Source of the DNA: JAAYHC01 sp964483175
GTDB taxonomy: Bacteria; Bacillota; UBA5301
Direction: 5' to 3'
Length of the DNA stretch: 24,119 bases
Assembly (NCBI GenBank): GCA_964483175.1
Contig: CAZAAT010000033.1
Coordinates: 1-24,119, forward strand
Both the position numbers and the translations under genes were made by a program. Numbering within the stretch: the stretch's first letter is position 1; every line of letters starts with the position of its first letter. This document shows positions 8,261 through 15,051 of the stretch, piece after piece. Below the pieces are notes generated by a model. It was given only the letters and a program-made list of their open reading frames with translations. It was not told the DNA's origin and ran no database searches.

Positions 8261-9475
8261 CTACTGCACCTCCTGAATAGGGACTCGGATTTCGCCGGAC
8301 ATGAGCTTAGGCAGGATAGCATCACGAATTTGGCTTAGTTGGCTGTTTTCGTAAATATTTTGTATCAATTTCAGTATTATAGGAGCAATGGTTTCATTAA
8401 AATCCAACGCAATTTCAACTGGAGGAATAACCATAAGGAGCTTTTTAAGAACATTCCATTCGGCTCGTGGCATCTTGGTGCCTTGAGAAGCTTTTACCGC
8501 AAATTGGACAAATTTATCCGAATATAGCGTAAATACCATATATCCGTAATATTCGTCCAGCTTAGGCGCAAGTACTATCGCATCGGTTGAGCAATACCCA
8601 TCCCAAGGGGCAATCGCTACCTTGTGAAAATATGGACGTATTTTACCAAATAGCACGTTATATTTTTCAAAGCGTAATTTATTACTTGTTACGGCTTCAA
8701 TCTTTCCAGATTCGTTTATAACTAATTGCTTTCTAGGTATATGTTCGAGACCAACATGGCGACTTCCGGAAGGAATATCAGACCGTTTACTTACGACGGA
8801 AACTTGTTGTGTTATTTCTTCTAGGTTGCTAACTCTCCACCCCTTAGGAATCCTCCCCAACTCACTATCCTCAAACTCACCATCTTGAAATGGCTCGAAA
8901 TCAACAAACCAGCTCTTAAAGATAGCCTGTGCCATCTCTTCAAGGATTTTGTTGATCCGGTTATTCAATTCGATTTTATCATCGAGGCAGGAAAATATGG
9001 CTGCGATGGCTTTTTGTTCACACAATGAAGGGAGTAAAATTGTAGTATTTTCTAGAACATCCTGTTGCACTCTTTGCCGACCAGAGGTTCCAATCATCGA
9101 TTTTACTGCCACACTTCGGAACTGAGGAGTTATTGCTAAATAATAGATATAATCTTTATCAGTTCGTCCCGGTTTTTCTCTCATTACAATAAATTCTGTG
9201 GATCCGAAGCCAACTTCACCATTACCCAAAAATGTTACTTGAGCAGTTTTACCGTTTTCAAGACAAGGAGTTATTCGCGCTAGTAGAGTATCGCCGTTTC
9301 TGAACCTCGATCCGCCCTTAAACTCAGCTAACTCATACCCTTCGATGAACTTATAAAAGGGCCTTAGTTTTTCCATAGCAACCTTTTTAGCGATGTGACC
9401 CTTCGGTATCTTTTCTGAAGGGTTGAACACTATAACGTCTCCAAGCCTTACCTCGTTCCATCCATTAAAACTCAT
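8261..9475 (-). CDS. hsdS: Type I restriction-modification specificity subunit
   Basis: This is a 404-residue protein with the standard two-half layout: recognition domain 1 (about 5-150), a conserved helical spacer (about 151-195, CEQKAIAAIFSCLDDKIELN), recognition domain 2 starting at GRIPKGW (208-214) and running to about 375, then a C-terminal helix ending ILPKLMSGEIRVP. Each domain reads one half of a bipartite target, and the spacer helices set the gap and dock two HsdM copies. The target cannot be read from sequence. The start overlaps the hsdM stop by 11 bases (ATGAGTTTTAA). Both halves are intact and there are no nearby inverted-repeat recognition-domain cassettes in the window, so no sign of phase variation. 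Confidence 0.93.
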   Translation of the reverse strand: MSFNGWNEVRLGDVIVFNPSEKIPKGHIAKKVAMEKLRPFYKFIEGYELAEFKGGSRFRNGDTLLARITPCLENGKTAQVTFLGNGEVGFGSTEFIVMREKPGRTDKDYIYYLAITPQFRSVAVKSMIGTSGRQRVQQDVLENTTILLPSLCEQKAIAAIFSCLDDKIELNNRINKILEEMAQAIFKSWFVDFEPFQDGEFEDSELGRIPKGWRVSNLEEITQQVSVVSKRSDIPSGSRHVGLEHIPRKQLVINESGKIEAVTSNKLRFEKYNVLFGKIRPYFHKVAIAPWDGYCSTDAIVLAPKLDEYYGYMVFTLYSDKFVQFAVKASQGTKMPRAEWNVLKKLLMVIPPVEIALDFNETIAPIILKLIQNIYENSQLSQIRDAILPKLMSGEIRVPIQEVQ

Positions 9476-10946
9476 ACCCTATCGCCCCCAATCTCTGCTT
9501 GATCTCCTCCTCAAGCTTATGGGATTTGGCAAACATCTCTGCTAACTCAGCAGTTAGCCGCACCATCTTTTCGTCAAACGGCTCCCCATCATCTTCCACT
9601 TCTTCGATCCCCACATATCTTCCTGGGGTTAAGATATATTCATGCTCTCTCACTTCTTCGAGGCTTGCCGATTTACAGAACCCTTGAACATCCTGGTACT
9701 CTTCCTTGCCATCTCGCCAGTTATGATACGTATCACAGATTATCCTAATCTCCTCATCGGAAAGCTCTCTGTGCTTACGAGTTACCATCGTTCCCATCTT
9801 ACGAGCATCGATAAAGAGGATCTTATCCTTTCTGTTCTCTCTATTTTTTGAGATAAACCAGAGACATACCGGAATGGTCACGTTATAGAAGAGGTTTGAC
9901 GGCATAGTCACAATGCAGTCCACCAACCCTGCTTCAATGATATTCTTTCGGATCTCAGATTCAGCTTTTGTCGAGGTACTCATCGAGCCATTAGCGAGAA
10001 CAAAGCCCGCCACACCAGTAGGCGATAACTTGCTAATAATATGCTGAATCCACGCGTAATTCGCGTTATTAGCTGGGGGAACCCCGTATTTCCACCTAGC
10101 ATCATCCGGAATTAACGTATAGTCACTGACATTAAACGGAGGATTTGCCAGAATATAATCTGCCCGTAAGTTTTTGTGTAGGTCGTTACCAAATGTATCC
10201 GCATCACGTTCACCCAAATTGCCATCAATCCCCCGGATGGCAAGGTTCATTTTGCACAAACGCCAGGTAGTAGCCGTATATTCCTGCCCAAAGATATGAA
10301 TATCATTTTTTCTGCCTTGATGCTCTTCGACAAACCTTTGAGACTGAACGAACATTCCACCGGAGCCACAGCAAGGGTCGTATACCCTACCTTTATACGG
10401 CTCAATCATACCAACCAGAAGCTTCACAATGCTCGGCGGCGTGTAAAACTCTCCCTCGCTTGAGCCGAATTTGCCCAAAAAGTACTCGTATACCCGGCCC
10501 AAAATATCTTGCGCTTTGGCTTCTTTACTACCCAAATTAAACGAGAATAAGTCAATTAGCTCACCTAGCTTCGTCTTATCCAACTCAGGTCGGGCATAAT
10601 TTTTCGGGAGCACCCCTTTAAGGCTCTTATTCTCCCGCTCAATAGCGATCATCGCTTCGTCAATGATTTGACCGATGGTACTTTGTTTAGCATTTTTCTT
10701 AATATAATCCCACCTGGAGCTTGGCGGAACGAAGAAGATGTTCTCCGCAATATAAGCATCCCTATCTTCTTCAAAACCCTCGCCCTCGGCCACTAGTTCG
10801 TTATATCTTTCCTCAAAGCTGTCGGAGATGTATTTCAAAAAAATGAGTCCAAGAACGACATCCTTATACTCTGAGGGCTGAATGTTGCCTCTTAACTTAT
10901 CGGCCATCTCCCATAACTTATTTTCAAATTCCAAATTAACTGCCAC
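9465..10946 (-). CDS. hsdM: Type I restriction-modification N6-adenine methyltransferase
   Basis: This is a 493-residue protein with an N-terminal helical HsdM domain (about 5-140), then the catalytic domain. The S-adenosylmethionine motif DPCCGSGGMF is at 190-199 and the adenine-flipping motif NPPF at 268-271, so it should be active. It methylates adenines in the target set by HsdS and protects host DNA. The start is GTG 10946 with AGGAGGAG 7-8 bases upstream; that ribosome binding site overlaps the stop codon of the gene before it, 12 bases away. Motif intactness matters here because the preceding gene has a methyltransferase-like domain with both motifs lost. Confidence 0.95.
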   Translation of the reverse strand: MAVNLEFENKLWEMADKLRGNIQPSEYKDVVLGLIFLKYISDSFEERYNELVAEGEGFEEDRDAYIAENIFFVPPSSRWDYIKKNAKQSTIGQIIDEAMIAIERENKSLKGVLPKNYARPELDKTKLGELIDLFSFNLGSKEAKAQDILGRVYEYFLGKFGSSEGEFYTPPSIVKLLVGMIEPYKGRVYDPCCGSGGMFVQSQRFVEEHQGRKNDIHIFGQEYTATTWRLCKMNLAIRGIDGNLGERDADTFGNDLHKNLRADYILANPPFNVSDYTLIPDDARWKYGVPPANNANYAWIQHIISKLSPTGVAGFVLANGSMSTSTKAESEIRKNIIEAGLVDCIVTMPSNLFYNVTIPVCLWFISKNRENRKDKILFIDARKMGTMVTRKHRELSDEEIRIICDTYHNWRDGKEEYQDVQGFCKSASLEEVREHEYILTPGRYVGIEEVEDDGEPFDEKMVRLTAELAEMFAKSHKLEEEIKQRLGAIGYEF

Positions 10947-10957
10947 TCTTACTCCTC

Positions 10958-12541
10958 CTAGACTAGCCCATTATAAATAGTATCTTTGATTTTTTTCCAT
11001 CGTTGTTCAGCCTTGCTGACTGCATTTTTATATGCAACAAACTCCTGATAATACTTTTTTACAATTTCCTCTTGATGATCTGTAGGCAATAACGGGATTT
11101 CAATCTCCATAATGTCAGTGTGATTAATATTCATAACCACACTACCCCGCTGAAGGCTTTTAATCAAAGCAAGCCCGATCGGACTCTCGAAAAATATCTT
11201 TATAAATTCGCCCTTAACCCGCTCTTTGGGTCTAATAACAATCAAATTAGCAGATGCGATAACCGGATTGATCTGTTTCTTGAATACTGCGGATTTTATA
11301 GCAGTCCCTCTGCACGAGAGAACAACATCACCAGCTTCAAGCTCATACCTTTTAACTTTTCGCTCCTCTTCATCGATTGTATCTAAATTCGAATAGTCAA
11401 TCTCACCATCTTCGATATTAGAAATGTTCAGAACCGATATATTGCCGGGAGCTGTATCTTTTTTTAAGATCGATTTGCCCCTAAACACCTCAGCTACTTC
11501 TTTTAGCTTCACTTTTTCTACACCCGAATTCTTGTACCTACGGATATACTCGTTGTTATCGGACAAAAGCAGCTCGATCCGCCAGTCTTCATGCTCCAAG
11601 AATTCCTTCGTAGTAATTTCACTTTTGTCCCTTACATTCAATTGATCATTATTCAGTTCCAAGGTCCCTAGCTGTACAGTTGACTGCGGCTTAGCCGTAA
11701 TGGTAAGCAAGTACGTTTTGACGTTTGTTGCCGGCCTAAAAGTCCCTTCGGGCAATATGTAGATACTTTTTACGGCATAATTTTTACTGATGTAAGATCT
11801 AAGCCTTTCAAATCCCATCCGTGCGAAAGTTACTCTAGCCGGAACAATGATATCTAGAACACCTTCATCATTTAAGTGCCGCAGCATATTTTCAATGGCT
11901 ATCCCATCTGTATCACGAGTTAAGAATACATTACCTAAATGATCGATTTTCCCTCCGAATTGAGGTAGCGAGTAGATATAGTCAAATTTTGCTCCAGTCA
12001 AAAACTCTGAGTAGATGGATTCAAAGTGAATTTTAACATTATCTCTATCTCCTAATGCCAAATCTAGTAAAACTTTCATTGGTCGGAGTTCTGTTGTCAA
12101 GGTGAATTCCAAGTTTGGGAATTTATCTATCATTTCCCGGAGTCCAGATAAATGCTTTTCCGCCTCAGCAATAAGAATCTTTTGGGGTTGAATCTGCCCC
12201 ATCTTTTCGCTTATAAGTGAATTCAGATACGAACGCGAAATAATCGTACCCGTTCGATCGTCTTTATAGATTTCTAGCGTAAAATCGATGAGGTCAATGT
12301 CTTTTAGCGCCGTAAAGATATCTGCAAAATCTTCTCTGTCGGCAGGGAAAAAACCGAAGTCTGCTTCGGTATTGCTTTTCATGAATTGAAATAGTTCAGC
12401 TTTATCAGCCAGAACATCATAATCGTTGCCTAGATTCTTCAAGATCGTTTTTACCCGTAACATCTCGTTAAGCAGCTGATCCCTGGAGGATAGATCGATT
12501 TGGTATAATCTGTTTAATGCAGAAAAAAGTATATTGTCCAC
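10958..12541 (-). CDS. Methyltransferase-like protein without catalytic motifs, fused to one HsdS-type recognition domain
   Basis: This 527-residue protein is the first gene of the hsd operon. Residues about 120-285 follow the N6-adenine methyltransferase plan. KILIAEAEKHLSGL (121-134) stands where DPACGSGG should be. FDYIYSLPQFG (186-196) stands where the ANPPF loop should be. GVLDIIVPARVTF (227-239) and the stretch ILPEGTFRPATNVKTYLLTI match the later motifs. Residues about 340-490 resemble a single HsdS recognition domain (KLKEVAEVFRGKSI through IPLLPTDHQEEI), followed by a C-terminal helix. Both catalytic motifs are lost, so it should not methylate. It may be an alternative half-specificity or scaffold subunit, or a regulator. 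The start is GTG 12541 with AGAGGA upstream. It is tightly coupled to hsdM. Confidence 0.75.
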   Translation of the reverse strand: MDNILFSALNRLYQIDLSSRDQLLNEMLRVKTILKNLGNDYDVLADKAELFQFMKSNTEADFGFFPADREDFADIFTALKDIDLIDFTLEIYKDDRTGTIISRSYLNSLISEKMGQIQPQKILIAEAEKHLSGLREMIDKFPNLEFTLTTELRPMKVLLDLALGDRDNVKIHFESIYSEFLTGAKFDYIYSLPQFGGKIDHLGNVFLTRDTDGIAIENMLRHLNDEGVLDIIVPARVTFARMGFERLRSYISKNYAVKSIYILPEGTFRPATNVKTYLLTITAKPQSTVQLGTLELNNDQLNVRDKSEITTKEFLEHEDWRIELLLSDNNEYIRRYKNSGVEKVKLKEVAEVFRGKSILKKDTAPGNISVLNISNIEDGEIDYSNLDTIDEEERKVKRYELEAGDVVLSCRGTAIKSAVFKKQINPVIASANLIVIRPKERVKGEFIKIFFESPIGLALIKSLQRGSVVMNINHTDIMEIEIPLLPTDHQEEIVKKYYQEFVAYKNAVSKAEQRWKKIKDTIYNGLV

Positions 12542-12574
12542 GTTTATCCTCTTTCACCATAATTATGTATTTAC

Positions 12575-12603
12575 ATTGTAACAATAATATTTTAGTAGCG
12601 CAA
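12575..12603 (-). promoter_or_regulatory. Predicted promoter of the hsd operon
   Basis: The -10 TACAAT (12575-12580) is one base off consensus, and the -35 TTGCGC (12598-12603) is weak; they are 17 bases apart and lie upstream of the GTG at 12541. The weak -35 forms exactly the loop of the dyad at 12591-12610. The -10 lies in a second short palindrome, TTACATTGTAA (12571-12581). Confidence 0.45.
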
Positions 12604-12610
12604 TACTAAA
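12591..12610. promoter_or_regulatory. Operator-like dyad centred on the hsd -35
   Basis: TTTAGTA and TACTAAA are perfect 7-bp arms around GCGCAA. The loop is the predicted -35 hexamer, so a dimeric protein bound here would compete with RNA polymerase. I see no separate controller gene in the operon; the M-S fusion, the first gene product, is one candidate binder. Confidence 0.45.
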
Positions 12611-12835
12611 TTATTGATAGCACCATAATATTGTGCCCTGCTCCATTTCCGTAATTGGTGGGCATCTCCATTGAAGGATAAACACACTTCCCGTTTTGGG
12701 CATATTTGCTGCTGCGTAGAGAATAGATACCAAAACTATAAACCAAATCAACTTCTAGATATTGAAGGGACATACTATGTTGTGTTGACATTTATTGGCA
12801 ATATGATTATTATACTTACTTAGATGGGCAGCTTC
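12611..12835. other. No supported gene
   Basis: This AT-rich spacer lies upstream of the divergent tRNA-like locus. A 61-codon minus-strand frame (12606-12791) lacks a ribosome binding site and runs into the hsd operator, so I do not call it. Confidence 0.4.
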
Positions 12836-12853
12836 CAGGCATTCCCACTACCA

Positions 12854-12868
12854 CCAGTTGTTTGACAG
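12854..12868 (+). other. Leader segment complementary to the anticodon 3' side of the tRNA-like RNA
   Basis: CCAGTTGTTTGACAG is complementary to 12933-12947 (CTGAAAAACAACTGG) at 13 of 15 positions. A transcript that began upstream of it could pair it with the anticodon loop and 3' strand. This is seen in the sequence; any function is inferred. Confidence 0.4.
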
Positions 12869-12899
12869 CTAAGCCGTTGTAAGACGGTCCGGAGGAATC

Positions 12900-12992
12900 G
12901 GAGGGAGACCGTTCCTTGGTGGGAAGCGTTGCCTGAAAAACAACTGGATCCGGCTGATTACCGGATGGGTTCGATTCCCTCTCCCTCCGCCA
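12900..12992 (+). tRNA. tRNA-Sec-like (allo-tRNA type) RNA, 9/3 branch, GAA in anticodon loop
   Basis: The acceptor stem has 9 pairs: 12900-12908 with 12980-12988 (GGAGGGAGA/TCTCCCTCC). The discriminator is G12989, followed by encoded CCA. The D-stem is TTCC/GGAA (12912-12915 with 12922-12925) with loop TTGGTG. The anticodon stem is 12928-12931 with 12941-12944, plus a C-A mismatch closing a loop CTGAAAA in which GAA (12935-12937) follows the only U. The variable arm is a perfect 6-pair stem, 12948-12953 with 12961-12966, loop CTGATTA. The T-stem has only 3 pairs, 12967-12969 with 12977-12979, loop TTCGATT. The total branch is 12 pairs as 9/3, not 7/5 or the bacterial Sec 8/5. Long variable arm and G73 are serine/Sec-like, but the anticodon would be phenylalanine. 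It matches the described class of unusual selC-like allo-tRNAs. Charging is unknown. Confidence 0.7.
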
Positions 12993-13051
12993 TCCAAAAA
13001 AAAGGTCTTTTTTAGAAGGAATTATTTTACATTGATCGAATTATAATATTA

Positions 13052-13082
13052 TCAGGCAACGTTTCCTGCTGAGGATGGTCTC
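13052..13082 (+). other. 31-nt segment antisense to the 5' half of the tRNA-like RNA
   Basis: This segment can pair with 12905-12936 over 30 base pairs. Fifteen run unbroken (12922-12936), nine more follow, then a small internal loop, then six. Every difference from perfect complementarity outside that loop is a G-U wobble (five of them). Pairing would open the D-stem, anticodon stem and part of the acceptor. Most of the segment also forms its own hairpin at 13059-13097, so the two folds exclude each other. Confidence 0.65.
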
Positions 13083-13097
13083 GGCAGGACGAAATGT
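13059..13097 (+). ncRNA. Strong hairpin downstream of the tRNA-like RNA
   Basis: ACGTTT pairs with AAATGT (one G-U) and CCTGCTGAG pairs with CTCGGCAGG (one G-U). A three-base bulge (ACG) lies on the 3' side and the loop is GATGGT, for 15 pairs in all. No gene covers it. It lies between the tRNA-like RNA and a terminator-like hairpin and probably belongs to the same transcript. Confidence 0.45.
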
Positions 13098-13101
13098 AAC
13101 C

Positions 13102-13134
13102 AGTAGCGCAAGGACTCATCACCCTTGCGCTACT
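13102..13134. terminator. Terminator-like 12-bp hairpin between the tRNA-like locus and the exporter gene
   Basis: AGTAGCGCAAGG and CCTTGCGCTACT form a perfect 12-bp stem with a 9-base loop. On the plus strand CCTATTTCT follows, a weak T tract; on the minus strand GGTTACATTT follows. It sits between convergent units, so it may end transcription from both sides. Confidence 0.5.
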
Positions 13135-13202
13135 CCTATTTCTGGGTAAAATGTATCTTCAAAAAAATTTGACGAGTAGAATTCATCTTAGTTGGAAGCT
13201 AC

Positions 13203-14021
13203 TTACCAAAACAACCGTGGAGCCTCGAACATCAAGACGCTTTCTAAGGCAGCGCTTAGTTCCTTTTTAATCAGCTTATACACAGACATGCCAATCAATT
13301 GCCCGCCAGCGCATAGCAAAATCACCGCCAGCACTTTCTTAATACCCGACCCGGTCAGCCGTTTGGACCCGAGATAAGAACCAATTATGCCCCCCACTAC
13401 TGCGGCTACCACCCAGAACCAGATATAGCTCGGAGGCATTTTGAAAGTCGACAAATGGCCAAAGATTCCGGCAACAGAGTTTACCAGTATGAAACCTGCC
13501 GCTATTCCTGATGTCTGTTTGGGGTCAGCCCAGTGAGCCAGGATAAGCATAGGGCTGAGCAGCACACCTCCACCAATTCCTGTTAAGCCGGCTACAAAGC
13601 CAATTGCCGCCCCAAGCACTATTTGGAGAAAAACCGAACCCTTTTTTACAGGCACATTTGTTTTTTTCTTATGGAAACAAAGCCAGCACCCGGTAAAAAC
13701 TAAGATCGCCCCTAAAATAATTTTATATATCAGGTGATTGATCTGCAAAGTACTCGCCAACAAGGCCAGAGGGATTGAACCTACCGCAAACGGCCAGAAA
13801 ACCGACCAGGAGAAGGCACCTGCCCGATAATATGAAAAAGTTCCAATGCCCGAAACAAAGGTATTCAAAATTAAGGCCGTCGGCTTCATGATTGAAGGTG
13901 TAACCCCGAATAAAGCCATTGCTGCCAGATAGGCGGAAGCACCACCATGACCGACCGAAGAATAAAGAATTGCCGCCAATAAGATAACCACAGACAATAG
14001 GACAATAGAGATAGTTTCCAT
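13203..14021 (-). CDS. TauE/SafE-family membrane exporter
   Basis: This is a 272-residue very hydrophobic protein with about eight membrane segments. Each half of the fold carries a glycine-rich signature: SSVGHGGASAYLAAM near residue 22 in the first half and GFVAGLTGIGGGVLLSPM near residue 138 in the second. This tandem pattern is typical of TauE/SafE (DUF81) anion exporters, linked to sulfite, sulfoacetate or other organosulfur compounds. The substrate is not visible here. I use the ATG at 14021 because GGAAAGGA lies 8-9 bases upstream; the ATG at 14030 would touch that site. No sulfur-metabolism genes are nearby and the gene appears to stand alone between the tRNA-like locus and a membrane protease gene. 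Confidence 0.88.
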   Translation of the reverse strand: METISIVLLSVVILLAAILYSSVGHGGASAYLAAMALFGVTPSIMKPTALILNTFVSGIGTFSYYRAGAFSWSVFWPFAVGSIPLALLASTLQINHLIYKIILGAILVFTGCWLCFHKKKTNVPVKKGSVFLQIVLGAAIGFVAGLTGIGGGVLLSPMLILAHWADPKQTSGIAAGFILVNSVAGIFGHLSTFKMPPSYIWFWVVAAVVGGIIGSYLGSKRLTGSGIKKVLAVILLCAGGQLIGMSVYKLIKKELSAALESVLMFEAPRLFW

Positions 14022-14121
14022 TATCGCCATCCTTTCCGTCGACGATATAGTATACTACCTATTGCCGGTCATGATTCTACGCTATGTTCAAAGGAAAGCA
14101 GGCTGGACCAAGATAGTACTC

Positions 14122-14787
14122 CTAGAAAAGATTGTTTAAAAAGTGCGCCAGAACGCCTCCCATTACTGAACGAGACTGCTGTGCGGCGTAACCAAATGCT
14201 AAGCTCACCAGAAAAATCGATAGTGCACCACCTACTGGTTGTGTAAGATTCGCCGATAAGACCCCCATAAAATACCACCCAGGTATATGGAGCACAACAA
14301 ACATCACCGAGGTAATAATGTTGGCTGTGATGAACGAATATGCCTTTTGCAGATTCCCCATTATCGCCCCCCGCATCAGAAACTCTTCAAAAGCAGGTGC
14401 GATAACCAGAACATTGAGGAGTGGAAAGCTCAATTGCGTCGGCAATACCTCGTTTCCTTGTAAATAGTTCGGAATAAAACCGGTTAGCGCTAAAAGCAAC
14501 CCGATTCCGCCACCCCAAATCAACCATCCTCTCCTATTAGAGAGATTCAATACCCCATGGATGCTGCGCCCAGACAGTCTGAGAAGCCACAGAGTAGGCA
14601 AAATCCAGATGATAATTTTGGCTGTCGTCCAGTACAAAAAACTGCCACCGCTCGTTGCCAACCAGTCAAGACGTTGATCAAGCGAGTTTTTTAACATCCA
14701 CGCACCTATCCAGGCCACAATCAAAGCTATAAAGATGATGTATGTAGATTTGACAATACCAAGACGAGATGAACTCGGCTTATTCAT
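14122..14787 (-). CDS. CPBP-family intramembrane metalloprotease
   Basis: This is a 221-residue membrane protein with about six to seven hydrophobic segments. It carries the CPBP (CAAX protease and bacteriocin-processing) motifs: EEFLMR (E134, E135, R139), H167 in FVVLHIPGW, and HFLNN (H215, N218) at the C-terminus. The two glutamates and two histidines form the glutamic or metal active site inside the membrane. Bacterial members process peptides, give bacteriocin self-immunity, or have no known substrate. The start ATG 14787 has GAGGGG 8-9 bases upstream. There are no bacteriocin genes nearby. It follows the tRNA-Leu terminator, so it must have its own promoter in the 58 bases between, which I could not locate convincingly. 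Confidence 0.88.
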   Translation of the reverse strand: MNKPSSSRLGIVKSTYIIFIALIVAWIGAWMLKNSLDQRLDWLATSGGSFLYWTTAKIIIWILPTLWLLRLSGRSIHGVLNLSNRRGWLIWGGGIGLLLALTGFIPNYLQGNEVLPTQLSFPLLNVLVIAPAFEEFLMRGAIMGNLQKAYSFITANIITSVMFVVLHIPGWYFMGVLSANLTQPVGGALSIFLVSLAFGYAAQQSRSVMGGVLAHFLNNLF

Positions 14788-14845
14788 CAGTTATACCCCT
14801 CAGCCATGAGATGTTCCCAATGTACTTTGCCCAACATATTAATTA

Positions 14846-14875
14846 GCAAAAAACCCACAGCCTCTACTGTGGGTT
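14846..14875 (-). terminator. Rho-independent terminator of the tRNA-Leu gene
   Basis: On the minus strand AACCCACAG and CTGTGGGTT form a perfect 9-bp stem with loop TAGAGG, followed by a run of T (TTTTTT counting the stem end). It lies 16 bases after the tRNA CCA end. Confidence 0.85.
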
Positions 14876-14890
14876 CAGATTACTCAGTTA

Positions 14891-14975
14891 TGGTGCCCGG
14901 GACGAGACTTGAACTCGTACGGTGTTAACCACACGCCCCTCAAACGTGCGCGTCTGCCAGTTCCGCCACCCGGGC
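14891..14975 (-). tRNA. tRNA-Leu(GAG) with encoded CCA
   Basis: This is 85 bases including CCA. The acceptor GCCCGGG pairs with CCCGGGC, the discriminator is A, the T-loop is TTCAAGT, the D-loop carries GG, and a long variable arm marks it as class II. The anticodon loop TTGAGGG gives GAG, read as leucine. It reads CUC and CUU codons. It is a single-gene unit with its own promoter and terminator. Confidence 0.95.
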
Positions 14976-14997
14976 ATTATCACAATCGACAACGTTT

Positions 14998-15026
14998 ATT
15001 ATACCCACTCACCGGGTCATTGTCAA
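14998..15026 (-). promoter_or_regulatory. Perfect consensus promoter for tRNA-Leu
   Basis: The -35 TTGACA (15021-15026) and -10 TATAAT (14998-15003) both match consensus exactly, 17 bases apart, and place the transcript start about 15 bases before the mature tRNA. This is as expected for a strongly expressed stable RNA. Confidence 0.9.
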
Positions 15027-15051
15027 GGTGACTAAATCGGACTATCTACCC

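Noticed and set aside
12606..12791. 61-codon minus-strand frame upstream of the hsd operon
   Set aside because: It has no ribosome binding site, no recognisable family, and its end falls in the hsd operator dyad.
12900..12992. Reading the tRNA-like RNA as an ordinary tRNA-Ser or true tRNA-Sec
   Set aside because: A 7/5 or 8/5 branch forces T-T and A-C mismatches in the T-stem, and the anticodon loop has no TCA and no serine anticodon after U33.
13019..13047. Separate promoter for the hairpin RNA (TATAAT at 13042-13047)
   Set aside because: The -10 is perfect but no acceptable -35 lies 16 to 18 bases upstream in this AT-rich stretch.
14891..14975. tRNA-Leu as an attachment site for the defence island
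   Set aside because: There is no integrase and I saw no copy of the tRNA 3' end elsewhere in the window; the other end may lie outside.
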